NCBI GenBank assembly: GCA_944548615.1
Contig: OX155960.1
Location: forward strand, 31,081,888-31,145,887
DNA from: Micropterix aruncella
Lineage: Eukaryota; Arthropoda; Insecta; Lepidoptera; Micropterigidae
Reading direction: 5' to 3'
DNA length: 64,000 bases
The notes beneath the pieces were generated by a model that saw only the letters and a list, made by a program, of their open reading frames with translations, ran no database searches and was not told the DNA's origin. Made by a program: the position numbers and the translations under genes. This document shows, one piece after another, positions 33,881 through 46,183 of the stretch (positions are counted from its first letter, which is position 1; each line of letters opens with the position of its first letter).

Positions 33881-34145
33881 ATGATATTACGTGTGTATAA
33901 CTTCGCCTAGGTGCCTCCGAGAACAACGTTGCCAAATTGGCCACACCTTTAATTACTCCTTCTTCATCATCATCATCTTTTAGCTATCCGTTATTGCATG
34001 TTCTTCATTAAACAATCAAAACTGTTTATTTCTGCTTTAAGTATACAGCCCTGTGTTAGGTTTAATATTTTATTTTTAATATCTTTAAGATATTGTTTTA
34101 TTTTGAAATAATATTTAGTAGTATTAAGATAGCATTATTCGGCGT
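33881..34145. other. AT-rich spacer
   Basis: No feature beyond a short (ATC)n at about 33965-33978. Confidence 0.35.
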
Positions 34146-34149
34146 TTGC

Positions 34150-34530
34150 GTGTTATATCCGTTCTCAAATACGTATGTATACCAATTTTCAAGGCGATCG
34201 GTTAAACGGTATATAAGTGGATGTGCTGCAGCGCCCTCTAGTGGCGAGTTACAACAAAGTGAATAGCGCGAAAATATTATGCGTGCCCAAAATTTCTACG
34301 TATACCAATTTTTATGGCGATCGGTTGAGCAGTATATAAGTTGATGTGCTGCAGTGCCATCTAGTGTCGAGTTAAAATATATGTAGTTAGTAGCGCGAAA
34401 ATAAATGCGTGCTAAAATGTCTCTGTATAACCAATTTTCATGGCGATCGATTGAGCGGTATAAAAGTCGATGCGCTGCAGCGCTATCTGGTAACGAGTTA
34501 CAACAAAGCTTTATATAGGCGTATATAAGC
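34150..34530 (+). repeat. three tandem units of about 130 bp
   Basis: ACCAATTTT.A.GGCGATCGGTT.A.C.GTATAA begins at about 34171, 34301 and 34431, each followed by GTGCTGCAGCGCC.TCTAGTG.CGAGTTA and a GCGCGAAAATA...GCGTGC block. A related sequence (TTTCATGTTGATCGGTCAAACGGTGTCGGAGTATA) follows at 34590-34620 before the (TA)n tract, so the units probably derive from a retroelement 3' end. Confidence 0.65.
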
Positions 34531-34661
34531 AAAGAGTTATATCATAAAAACCTTCTCCATGAAAATATACATATATTTGCCTACTTTCATGTTGATCGGT
34601 CAAACGGTGTCGGAGTATATTGAGCTCAGACAGACAGACAGATAGATATATACCAACATCC

Positions 34662-35220
<559 letters not shown>

Positions 35221-35469
35221 TAGATTGCTCAACTCCATGGTACGATTTGGTAACACTTCTGCGCCGGCGAAATGCAGGTGGCGGTGTTTGCATTGATAGT
35301 TAAACTAATATCAGACCATTTTGCCATCTAGGTGTAATTATTATTTACAATGAATGTTTTTTTTTATAATGGACCAATTGAATAAAAAAAACAATAATTT
35401 AACCAACGATAACAATAATACTATTTATTTATATTAGTACCGTCTATTGCAGTTTTATATAGGCTAAGA

Positions 35470-35600
35470 AATAATACGGAACGATAGAATGCCATCTATT
35501 AGTCTGTCTGACCGTTAAAGTACGTAATTATTACGTACGATACCTGCATACCATATTAAAAATTTACATCTTTATGTAAATAATATTAAAATAATAAGAG
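35470..35600 (+). repeat. half of foldback family C
   Basis: GATAGAATGCCATCTATTAGTCTGTCTGA, TTAAAGTACGTAATTATTACGTACGATACCTGCATACC and ACATCTTTATGTAAAT match the right arm of the foldback at 59392-59955. Confidence 0.6.
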
Positions 35601-35778
35601 CTATTATTTAAACATTCGTTTGTTATAATTACTAGCTGACTTGATAGACGTTGTCCTGTCCAAATTTCAATAAATTTGTTTGTCATCGTTTTATGAATTT
35701 GTGAAAAGCTATTGGAAAATGTGAACGAAGGAAAAAATCAGTTGTAAATGTTACGCCAAAACTTTCCAGGCAAGCATA

Positions 35779-36018
35779 ACCCCCCCCCCCCCCCAAGCGC
35801 CAAACCCCCCTCACCAAATTCCACCACTTCTCTAACTCCCCCCCCCCCCCCCAGCCCTCCCCCCCCCCCATTCTGAGCTCCATCCCCCAAATTCCCTCCC
35901 CAAACCTCCCCATCTCCACCCCCTCCCAATCCCATCTTCCAACCTCTCCACAACCTCCATCCCTCTCCCTCCTCACACAAACTCCACCCACCCTCCCAGC
36001 CCCCCCCCCCTCCCCTCC
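35779..36018. repeat. polypyrimidine (C-rich) low-complexity block
   Basis: About 240 bp with only a handful of G on the plus strand and many C runs of 5-15. The minus strand is poly-G/GA and yields spurious Gly-rich frames. Such DNA can form G-quadruplex or triplex structures; assembly length may be unreliable. Confidence 0.9.
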
Positions 36019-37148
36019 GACCTATAGTTCCTTGATTTGATTGAAATAAGAACGACCTAATAGATCGGTGGAGAATACATGTGGGTAATTTGAAGTTGGG
36101 TTTCGTTGTTCCCGTCTTTAATTTTTTTACAGTTGATTCCAAGTAAGATATCGTGGCATTTCGAAATATACCAGCATTTGGATTAGTCATCATTCTGGCA
36201 CATTTCAAAATACAGATCGATTTCGAAATAAAAAAATAACTACATTTGTTGGACAGATCGCAAAACAACAGAAAAGTAGAAAAAATATGTTTCTTTTAAT
36301 TTAGGCTGGAATTCGTTTTTCCGGATTTTTCTCAAGATCATCGAGTTTTTTTTTAAATTAAATATATTCGATTGAAATATTACCATTTTGAGAGAATAGC
36401 GATCAAAACTAAAAAAGTATCAACGTAATATTTCGTTCCTATTCAAAAAATGAGTTACGGATATCCATAGTTCGAATCATGAGTAGAAAAAAAGCTTTTT
36501 CAGTTTTTCCCGAATTTTCCAATTTCCCATACAAATTTTCCAATTTTCCTTTCCGTTAGGACCTTATTTGGACTATTACAAACATTTTAAGGAAAAAAAT
36601 AGCTAAATGGCTAAAATAGTTCAACCTAATATGCCATTACCGAACAGCGTTTTTCTCTCGTTGGCTTCCAACGAGAGAAATCCTCAACGGTAGACAGCAC
36701 AGACACAAAATTTTATACACGCATTCAATTATGCCCGTTTTAAATTTCACCATGACATGATTGCTGTACTTATAAAAAAATGGAGTCGGTTTTTTTTTAT
36801 TTTGTCTATTATTATTTATATAGATTATTTTATACCGTATATACGCGTTTAGAGCGTCGTCTACAGTGTACCGCCATATTGTTATACCACGAAAGTCGCC
36901 ATATTAAACATAATAATAGAAGTTTACATTTTTATTTTAACTATGCATGCCATCTACACGTTGTGTTTCGTTGTAAAATCCTGGTTGCCAAATTGGTAGT
37001 ACGACATTGATCAATCCAATACGCTACATAATCAATATTAATACCTACAAGTATAATTAAATAAAGGGCCAGGGTCGATTGGCTGGGGATACTGTGAGAG
37101 AAAAACTTTTGATGAGACCGTAAAATGCCAGACTAATTGTATTAGGGG
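36019..37148. other. AT-rich spacer with a strong hairpin
   Basis: No gene. At 36652-36680 TTTCTCTCGTTGG and its exact complement surround a 3-nt loop (CTT). Several near-identical 'AATTTTCCAATTTTCC' style repeats occur around 36500-36550. Confidence 0.4.
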
Positions 37149-37353
37149 GAAGTCCCCTAACGCCGGACGGCACCTAGCGTCGGACACTAATAGTATCTCG
37201 ACAAGTCGCGGCGCGATCGATACAAAGACGTAGGAAAGGAAAAGCGTACGCTTTCCCGCACCCTTTTCACCCGTCTTTGTATCGATCGTGCCGCGACTTG
37301 TCGAGATACTATTAGTGTCCGACGCTGGGTACCGTCCGGCGTTAGGGGACTTC
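37149..37353. mobile_element. palindromic hairpin MITE, copy 2
   Basis: Same element as 13821-14016: GAAGTCCCCTAACGCCGGACGG... and its complement at the far end, inner arms TAGTATCTCGACAAGTCGCGGCGCGATCGATACAAAGACG. Arms are almost perfectly complementary (about 90 bp each). Non-coding. Confidence 0.8.
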
Positions 37354-39530
37354 TTCCAACGCACTTAAATCTGTATGCTATGCCTCGATTACATTGGAAA
37401 GACACATTCCATGAATATAACACGACTACGCATTGCCATGAATATAACACGATTTAGATTTCGACGATGAATACAACACGATAAAATAATAGTGTTATAG
37501 TAATATTATGCAATCAGAAATAAAGGAAAATAGAAATGGAAGAAAAAATAAGAAAATCAAAATAAAATGTAACCCTCCACCGTTTTATATTAACAATTAG
37601 CAAAAATATTTAGATAAAAATAAATAATAGATAATAGATGAATAATTAATATTCACCACACATTATGTGATATAATATATAAATTTAATTAATTCATAGA
37701 ATAAATAAAGTACATACATAAATACAACATACACATACATAGATAAGAAGATTTTTTGTTTTTCTTTTACCTACTACATTTATTTTATTTATTTAATTTG
37801 TAATACACAATCATTTGCAGTAAACTGGACATGTACAAAAAAAAACATAGAGTGGACATGTACAATAAAAATCCAGTAGCAGAAAGCTGATAACATGATA
37901 TGCCAAAAACTGTTGCCAGTGATGTTTTCAAGTGTTTTCTCATTGTGTCATTTTGTCACTTTTTAATTATGATTGCTTTTTCTAAAATACAGAAATTTCA
38001 CAATCTCTAGATATTTACTTGACTAGGGTGTCAGTTCTTGTAGATTTGGTGGTAGACGTGTGCCTCTCATTTCGTGTCTGCGGGTAGAGTGCTCAATCTA
38101 CTAATTTAAATGCGCCGTTGGCAACACCAACTCCGTAGATGAGGCTTGTGGGGTCGGGTGGCCTCCCCTTCCACTTCCCCCCGTTTGCATCTCAAGATCG
38201 CGGCTCTCGCCTTGTGACGGCGCGGCCGTGCTCCGTTTGTTACTCCCCATTCCTCGCCCCCCCCCCCCATCTCGACACCCTTAGACCCCCCCCCCCCCCC
38301 TCCGCCCCTCCGGCTAGGTAAGTGTACATCTTTGCCATGTCGGCTTCCACGAAAGTCGGAAGCCATTAACGAAACACTGAAACGGACCGGACGCCGAGGC
38401 CTTCGAGACGGACCGGCATAATTGATCGGGTCCATGGACCAATCAGGTCGCACTGGCTAAGTAAACAACTTCATTTGAGGCTTTTAAGCTTGCCATTACT
38501 TGGCATTGACATGTCATAATAAACCGAAGACGTAAACGATTCTTCCGATTTAAAAGTCTTCGATATTTCATAAATTCATACAGGTTATAGGTACGCCAAC
38601 AAAGGCTTTTTTATGTTTTCATTTATTTAACAAAATGTTGAAGAGATATTTAAAAAGCATCGATTCTGTATACTCCTAACTAGGCAGCTCCTGTTCTAAG
38701 GAAGACACCAATTGTATAGCGGTGAGAAATGGTATTTAACGAAAAAGATGTTTTCTTTTCTATAGGTTTCAAACCAATTAGTCAAAAATAATCATTAAAA
38801 ACAGAAGTACATATAAAAATAAAAAACCAACCAAAAAATCATTGAAACATCAAAATAATGATGATATTATTTAGATCACTCTCTCCTCTCGTGATCCATC
38901 TCTTCCAACGAAATAAAAACTCTTTTAACAGGCACATTTATCGCAAATTTTATGCTCTACGATTTTTATCATAGATGTTAACATCGTTGGAGCTATAGAA
39001 TCCCGATTTTTTCTACCTTGGATCTTGAATAACTTACGACGCAGACACGAGATTTTATGAGACTTTTGAGACAACTTCTAGAACGCCAAAATGAAGGTGT
39101 ATACGAGTTTCCAGCTTATTATCTCTCATTTGGAGGTTGACCCCTTTTTTTGCTTAAGTAAGCAACTATAAGCATAAATCAATCACTGTACGGCGTCGAT
39201 CACCCTCATTTACGGGAAAGTATATAGTATATAATATATGAATATAAACTCCACAACTTTCGCGTTCCTTTATATCATTATAATAATATATTATTATCGG
39301 TATTCATGTTCCTATCTAAATATTTATACATGTGCAATTATACTTCTTCTACATGTTATAGACGTTAAAATAATACTATTAACCTTATATTTAATAATAG
39401 TTTTAAATAATAATATATGACCTAAGTTTAAAATATTAATGTATAATAACCTAACAAAATATTTGTCAAATTATTTACACGGAGTAAGTTATAATTGGCA
39501 TAAGAACATGATTTTTTTGAGGAATTATGG
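37354..39530. other. intergenic stretch with GC/C-rich patch
   Basis: Mostly AT-rich. A GC-rich patch at 38105-38440 includes two C runs (about 38258-38270 and 38286-38300) and open frames on both strands with no recognisable product. A short CATGAATATAACACGA motif is repeated three times at 37410-37480. Confidence 0.35.
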
Positions 39531-40795
39531 TATCTAGGCCCAAAATAGTCTGGACAGTGTGAAAGCATGGCTTGATCGATATGTCTTAACCCTAAATGCC
39601 TCAAAAAGCAATTTCATTGTGTTTGGATTACGTCCTGTAGTCATCACACCTCCTCGAGGCATTAACAATCCACTCTTACCACTGTAATAGGCAACCATCC
39701 TGCGCTTGTTACCATATCCAAGAAAACACCGAAGTCAAGTATCTGGGTGTCCTAATAGACTCTAAATTGAGCCTGGATAACCAATTAATACAACTCTTTT
39801 CGAGGTCTCATAAACTAGTTTTCGTCTTTAAAGAATTACGCAACGTCCCTTCTAAGAACTCCATAAATATGGTTCATATGGCCCTGTGTCAGGGTTTATG
39901 GGTACACGGAATAATAGCTTGGGGAGCATGTGCGCAATCTGTCTTGGATCCTCTAGTGAAAGCCCAAAAGCTTTTGTTGTGGGTAATCTATTGATTACCC
40001 TCAACAAAAGGTAATCTATTGATTACCATCTTCTATTGAAGGCCCCCACGATATGATTCCAACATGCTATTCAAAGAAAGTAAGGTTTTAGATATACGCC
40101 AGCTGTTTGTGAAACAATCACTCATGTGACTCATGAAACACTCATTAAACATTTCCATCGAACCTCAGATAAACGACCACGAAGCCAGCAACACCGAACT
40201 ACAAGAGCATCTGCAGGTCTGAATTATGCCGTTCCCCGAGTTAATTCTTCAATTGCACAAAGACAATTCAACTATATAGGACCGAAAATATTCAACCGTC
40301 TTGATGACAAAATAAAAGAAATAACAAGTACCATTTTATTTTAAAAAATGGCTTCTTGACGACATAGGTCGTTCAAGGACAGAGAACGAACTTCTGCAAG
40401 TCATATCTTTAAAAAAATAATATGCCTGCATAACTTTACTTTTATACTATATAATATAATAGAAGATATTAAACAAAATGTAATATATTGTAATATAATG
40501 CAATAGACTAAGACTATAATGTATCTAGATCGTTATATTTATGTTTGTGTATCTATGTAAATGTATGCGTGTATGTGTATTTTTATCTACATTCTACCTA
40601 CCTCAGTTACGCTTCTCCACCCAAGTCAGAAAATAAGTCGTATGCCCAGATACATGCTATATTCGGCCTAGTTAAGTATGCGCTGAGCATGATCATGTGA
40701 ATGTGGGTCGTTGTTTACTTCGCACCATTATTTGGTATGACCATTTTTATGTTTTTTTCTCATTATGTTTGAAATAAAAAATAAAAAATAAATCT
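39530..40795 (+). pseudogene. LINE RT C-terminal relic with 3'UTR and tail
   Basis: From about 39547 NSLDSVKAWLDRYVLTLNASKS (post-YxDD region), then EVKYLGVLIDSKLSLDNQL at 39733 and on through LRNVPSKNSINMVHMALCQG and GIIAWGACAQSVLDPLVKAQK to a stop at 39994. The C-terminus resumes in another frame at 40126-40344 with RTTRASAGLNYAVPRVN and QRQFNYIGPKIFNRL. This is the jockey/CR1-type thumb and C-terminal domain. A local duplication (GGTAATCTATTGATTACC) lies near 39983-40026. Stops and frame shifts make it dead. The 3'UTR ends in GAAATAAAAAATAAAAAATAAAT. Confidence 0.75.
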
Positions 40796-42149
40796 AGTTA
40801 TAAGATCATGCTGTTACCTTACCTAAATAAGTAATAAAAAAATTTTAAAAAATAAAATATAGTTAATCTGCGTCGTGTCAGATCAGCTGGCGTTGCATAT
40901 GCAAGGTGCTGTGCTGTATAGGCAAGCAGCGGGCCTCGCGCGAAATTGTCGTGACTTAGCAACATTCCTCGCAGGGACGATGACTCGTCAAAGGTCGACA
41001 ATGGAGACCTCCTTGACTCCCCGGAGGCAGAAACCGCCAGGGGATTCGCCACTGGTACCTCCGCTCCCTCCCGTTTATAGTGCAGACGGGGGAAAATGAA
41101 AGGGAAGGGGTTGGGAGAGGGAAGCGAGAAGAGAAGATATTAAAAAATACTTTTGTCGTTTAGGTGCCAAAGTATAAAAATTAAATTCTCTACGGTAATT
41201 TAGAGGTGTCAACCTCTATCACACACTAGAATCTACAAGAGGCAAACGATAAAGCTATCCAGGCCGCATATTTTTGGAGAGAATTGTCCTAAAAAAGTCC
41301 TGACAAGTAAAAAATAAATAAAAATGGGGTTCTGCATAATTTGTTATTCTGGCGTACAATAACTATATAATAAAACAATTCACACACTATCAAAATTTCA
41401 TTACATTTTATTTTAAATGTCAAGTAAAAATGGAAATAATCTTGAAAACAAAGAAAACTGTATTAAATAATAGTCTTACGTAAAATAAAATAAAGAACGT
41501 GACAAATACAAAATTGACATAAAAAAAAGAAATTTTGAATACATACTCGTATTTATGTTGAATACTTAAGTATATACTCGTACTTATAATACTTATAATA
41601 CATACTAATAATTTTCTGATAAGTTCTTCTACCGTGTAAAAGACATTAACAAGCAAAAATTGTCTCAAGGTCTTGTTAAGTTTTGTAAACAATACAACAT
41701 TTTTTTTCATGATTTTGATTTTGGAGCGACTTTGACGTAGTTTTTCGGATTCACCTTCTATATACTCGCCATTCGCGTTGCGATGCGCTTCATGAATGTA
41801 ACATAGATTCCGAATTGCCTGCTCAAGCACGTCTCCATCAACCTGTTTACGGTGACCTGATCGAAGAAAATCGCAGAGCCCATTTGAGCTCGATTAACTT
41901 AACCAACATCTGTAAACAAGCTGGTTGACAGTTTGCGGCAAAACACCACGTTAACGTATGAACATGACGTTTTTAAATAAACAGTTTTCGGTATTTATTT
42001 GACAGTTGAAGTTTGTCCGTTAGGATCACATTAGGTTATAATAACGACTGTTGTCGATTTGTAACCCTAAAATGAGTTGCAAAGACTTTGAGTCTGGTAG
42101 CAGTTAGAAGACGTTTACTCTGACCTCTACCTATTGTGAGTGTATTTCG
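40796..42149. other. intergenic stretch, possible unrecognised element
   Basis: A GC-richer block (40860-41100) has open frames on both strands without recognisable content. On the minus strand 41830-41420 a 136-codon frame starts with a hydrophilic part (EQAIRNLCYIHEAHRNANGEYIEGE) that could be the C-terminus of a mariner/Tc1-like transposase, then turns into low-complexity hydrophobic AT-rich translation. I do not assign it. Confidence 0.3.
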
Positions 42150-42410
42150 TCGTGTATCCGTGGCCCTTTGCCCGAATTAAACACCAGGATTTGATTGCCG
42201 ACGAGTCGTTTTTAAGGAAAGGTGAGAACAGGTCAGCGCCTACCCTGCTACTTAGGAAACATACGTTTCCAGACTCCCTCGATAATTCGCCGGTTGCACT
42301 GACTTAGCAATGGGTAATTTTCCCCGACGCGCTGTAGATCCCAACTGCCTATAACTGCTGGATATAGCTGCAGACTTTAGGTCCACCGGGGCCTTCCAGA
42401 ATAGTTCCTT
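42150..42410 (-). repeat. dispersed repeat family A, partial copy A8
   Basis: Plus-sense TACTTAGGAAACATACGTTTCCAGACTCCCTCGATAATTCGCC parallels 32190-32230 (CTTAGAAAATATACGTCTCCAGACTCACCCGGTTATTCGCCC) of copy A7. Confidence 0.5.
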
Positions 42411-44480
42411 CTGCGATGAGGTTTATTTATTTATGTATTTAAAGTAAAGCCCAAGATACCAACCAATTCCTGCAGCATTACAAAACATTCCTGTTTTGAC
42501 CAGTGGCAAAAAAGAAAGCACACTGCAGCATTTTGATAACTATGTCAACGCCGCCTAACTAGAATTAGGCCTCTACTACGGGAGGCGTACCAGAAAAATA
42601 TTTACCTGTGCATACGTTTTGTTATAATTTAAAGAAAAAATAAATAAATCAAATATACAACTATAGGTATTTTTAAAAATCATGAAATATGATGTAGAAA
42701 AATAGATTAGGGATTGAATAAAAAATAAAAATAAAGGGGGAAGCTTGGTTTAGAAGGCCAACAAAACATATTTTTCAAGTTTTTTTTAACCGAATGTTAA
42801 GAGGCTGTGGCGGCGTTTGAAATTACGTAATTTCCAGAAATGTTATGGCCAAACATTATTTCTTTTCTATTTATTAAAGATACTTTTGAGTGATATAAAA
42901 AATAACACAGTGATCTTAAGTTATTTTATTATTGTAATCTAATGTTTACTTTATAAAAAACTATTCATTTGATATTTTATTATATTATAATTGAAAATCC
43001 AAATCGACTATATTAGACGACGCGCGAAGCCGAAATCGTCATTGGCCACTGCCAACGGTGGGATGTATTCCTTTGTCGCCGCGGTATACCTATACATCTT
43101 TATGTAAATATCGAAAGCGCGCGGGCGCGTGGCATTGCAAAAATATCTAAATTTTTAGTCGCGTCAACTCGGAAGGGAGCCTTAAATCTGTCTAAACTAA
43201 AGTTGAAATCTGATCATGAATCTTTTATATCAGCTTGATTAACATTTGAAAGATAATAATATTTTTTGTTATAGTAAAAAAAACTATTTTTGGGATGAGA
43301 TGGTGATGATTTTTGAGAGCAAATGTTTACACCGCTGCAGAAGTTATGGAATCTGCTTGCCCTGCGGCAGGTAATAGCAAGCGTAATTTTGCCTGAAACA
43401 AAAAAAAGATATTATTTTTACATATGTATTTTATAAATTACCTAAAAAAATAACGAAATGTTATCTTTTTATAATTTTTCATGGATTTGAAGAAATGAAC
43501 TCGATTTTCGCCTCAAAATGTTGTGTTTAACTAGTAAAAATATATATATCAAAACATTTTTTTAGTTCATTTAGAAGAGTAGGTATTTAATAATCTTTCA
43601 TTTTTTTATTAAACAACTCGATCCGTCAAGAAGTTTTTTAAATCACCGGCGCAAAAGAGAAAAATATGGTTTTGGAGAAAATTGCGTTTAAATTTTTTTT
43701 TAAAGAAAAGTAGTAAGTTTTTTACACTTACATAAATCTGCAACTATCAGCGATTCGAGAGGTAAAATATTCATGGAGATTGCAACTTTAAGTTTAAAAT
43801 AAAACATGTTTTTCTTTGGCCGTCTAAACCAGGCTCCCCCGTTAAATAGTCATCAGTATTCAGTAGCTCTTTCCTCACAGTCCTTCTCATCTTGTTTCAC
43901 AGTGCATTTAGCCACGCCGCGATGCGCCGCTCTTCTTTCGTTATCTCCCTGTCTCTCTTCTCTTAGATTATCTCAGCCGTTACTCTGTCTTCACCCACGG
44001 TAATTATTTTGAATAATGGCCATGGAAAGAGGCGTGAAAAGTCACTTTCCCCATTCTCCTTCGGATGCCGGGTTATCCTCGCACGACTGACCGCCGCGTC
44101 TCGACGATGACGCTTTTTTCTCGATCCTGGCTGCGCGGCTGCGCAGTGCACTGCTTCACTGCGCCGATTGATCTATTTGTGTTGGTCATTATCGGGCGCA
44201 TTAGCGTCGCTTAGACTCGCCTATTGTGGGCGACAATTGCGTCTCAATGGAACGAGGCCTTGATCGATTCATTTTCAAATGAGCCCTTTTCACTAGGTTC
44301 CGCCGGGGGTTTTTTTGTGCGCCCTTTGAAGGAGCCGACTTTTAATGAATTTAACCAACAGCTCTCTAAAAGCATCATTCTCAAGAGCTATTTATTTCGT
44401 ACGCGATCTCCAGGTATGTCGATTTAGTCTTACATAATATCTTAGTAGTGCGCTAATTTTATTTATCATTGACTTTTGTT
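42411..44480. other. intergenic stretch
   Basis: AT-rich with GC-richer patches at 43018-43180 and 43880-44230. CTATACATCTTTATGTAAATAT at 43093-43114 is a short match to foldback family C. An open frame at 44224-44427 ends near CTCCAG/GTATGT, which could be a splice donor, but no partner exon is evident. Confidence 0.3.
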
Positions 44481-44483
44481 TCG

Positions 44484-44526
44484 GTAGCCTAATGGTTAGG
44501 TCGCCTGATCTTACACTGTAAGATTA
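44484..44526 (+). repeat. SINE tRNA-like head, fragment
   Basis: GGTAGCCTAATGGTTAGGTCGCCTGATCTTACACTGTAAGAT is the 5' half of the SINE head seen at 250-322 and 31243-31315; the B box and body are absent and different AT-rich DNA follows. Confidence 0.6.
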
Positions 44527-44769
44527 TACATCTATTAATTTTTTTTTTAAATACGAAGGCTGGATTACTGGATTGACAATAAAATACATTTTCTTTGATT
44601 ATTCTACATAGAATTTGCATTTCTATTTTAATATATTATTCTCCCTGGCTCTTAAATCACATTAGTATATTTTGATTATTTGTATGTAGGTAATATTGAA
44701 TGTAATATTACAGCCAATGACAACTATCATGATAGTTACGTTTTTAATAATTAATTTTTTAGCATTTAA

Positions 44770-44842
44770 TTTTGTGACGCATCCAAGTGTAGGAATGCCT
44801 ATCTACTGGAATAGTTGATTGTATTGTATTGTATTGTATGGA
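44770..44842 (+). repeat. retroelement 3' end with (TTGTA)n tail
   Basis: CATCCAAGTGTAGGAATGCCTATCTACTGG is followed by four TTGTA/ATTGT units, a tail comparable to the (TGTAA)n at 1762-1781. Confidence 0.4.
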
Positions 44843-44942
44843 TGTGCGTGTGTTTTTAGCCAACTTCAAATAATGTCAATCGTTAGAGAAATGAACCAAT
44901 ACAATTTACTGACATTATAGAATTGCCTTATCGATTACACTC

Positions 44943-45267
44943 ACCCTTCAAATGAAAGGCGTCCTTTTGGGGATGTAAGTTTTAATACACTGAAATGAGA
45001 GGCGTCCACTTGGTCCAGTGATGACGACACGATGGGGGCCGTTTGCGTTTTGTAATTTGTCGCCATTATTATCTTAATTGATTTACGATCTATCTTATAA
45101 TGTTTTATATGTCAAATTTCAATGCGATCATTTTACAGTTCTTCTTTTTTATGATCCGTGTAGTGGTTTACAAGTTATGGTCGTTTTTATCAAGGTCGTC
45201 GATTTTGCGCGCGAAAAGGTCGCGCGCGAATGGGACGGCTGAATTTTTTACTCCGCGAGGAGAGGGG
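44943..45267. mobile_element. probable MITE related to the one at 63390
   Basis: Shares with 63540-63620 the block TCAAATTTCAATGCGATCATT.TACAGTT.TTCTTTTT.ATGAT..GTGTAGT. Its left end also has a direct duplication (CAAATGAAAGGCGTCC and GAAATGAGAGGCGTCC), as the other has, and its right end reads AGGGG before TTAA (45255-45264 region). The left TTAA is not clean. Confidence 0.45.
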
Positions 45268-45728
45268 TTAACGACGTAAATAAAACCACTATCATGCAAT
45301 ACTATAATGTATCTACAGATTCTTAATTCAATGATGAAGGCCCATAAATCCCCATTTAGAGTAATTAATTAGGTATTAGAGTATTATAATTAGGTATTAG
45401 AGAATAATAGTAAGAAACCTTACCTCTATCCCTCGGACAAACTATTTAATTAGTTTCAAGTACTTGACATAAGGCAATCTCATTGTTTTATCTCCTTTAT
45501 TTTTCTTAACACCTTACCCATTTTATTTATTATTATTATTATTATTTATATTTGCTATAAGTTAAATGTCTACTATTTTACCATATACAAAACAGTCCAT
45601 CGCCGAAGCCATAGGTTTCATTTATCAATGAAGAACCCCCCCCCCCCCTTAACTTCGGTCAATTCCTTTTATTTGTTTTTCTATGAATTTTACAAAATTT
45701 TATGTTAAGAAAATCGGCTACTTGAAAT
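45268..45728. other. AT-rich flank of the pogo-like element
   Basis: Only an ATT-rich run (about 45527-45550) and a C run (45638-45648) stand out. Confidence 0.4.
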
Positions 45729-45760
45729 GTAGGTAGGGGAGGGTGGGGCAAGACGGGCTA
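45729..45760 (+). repeat. left terminal inverted repeat of pogo-like element
   Basis: Thirty-two bases identical to the complement of 48387-48418; it contains the core GGGGCAAGACGGGCTA. A second direct copy (GGCAAGACGGGCAC) follows at 45765-45778. Confidence 0.9.
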
Positions 45761-45919
45761 GGGAGGCAAGACGGGCACCCGTGTTTTCTACCTAACCAAA
45801 TACGTTAGCAACAGGAAATAACTTGCGTTTGACGCATCTTTGCCCCGCGCCTCAGTTGCCCGAAAACAGCCACAGGAGAAGGGCGCGTCGCCGAGCTGCA
45901 GTGAAAAAACTAGATTTAT

Positions 45920-46182
45920 GTAAGTTTGTTATTATATTTACTTCGTTTCTCACAAGCGACTTGATGGTAAAAATATTATGCTCGGAGTAAGTGGTGTGTA
46001 TTATAAGGAGCACATTTTAATACAGTTTTAATCTAATAAGGCATTTTAAACATTACTTTAATTACTTTTAGGACAAATCTCGTTTATGACTAAAGTGAAC
46101 CAAGGGGGCAAAATGGGCTATAGGGTAGCCCGTCTTGCCCCCGTCTTTTCCGTGTGTGATTTTTTCCTTGTTTTCTTTTTAG
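45920..46182 (+). other. predicted 5'UTR intron of the transposase gene
   Basis: Donor TTAT|GTAAGT (45920) and acceptor with a long pyrimidine tract, TTCCTTGTTTTCTTTTTAG (ends 46182), one base before the start codon. It would place the upstream non-coding exon between the left terminus and 45919. Transcript data would be needed to confirm. Confidence 0.55.
46104..46142. repeat. internal inverted motif pair, left side
   Basis: GGGGGCAAAATGGGCTA and TAGCCCGTCTTGCCCCC face each other 5 bp apart; the second is the exact complement of the terminal core. Candidate transposase-binding or regulatory hairpin. Confidence 0.75.
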
Positions 46183-46183
46183 G

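Noticed and set aside
35683..36268. Gly-rich 176- and 102-codon frames on the minus strand
   Set aside because: Translation of a C/G low-complexity block; composition explains it.
41420..41830. 136-codon minus-strand frame as a membrane protein
   Set aside because: The hydrophobic half is AT-rich low-complexity translation; the hydrophilic half may be a transposase tail but is too short to assign.
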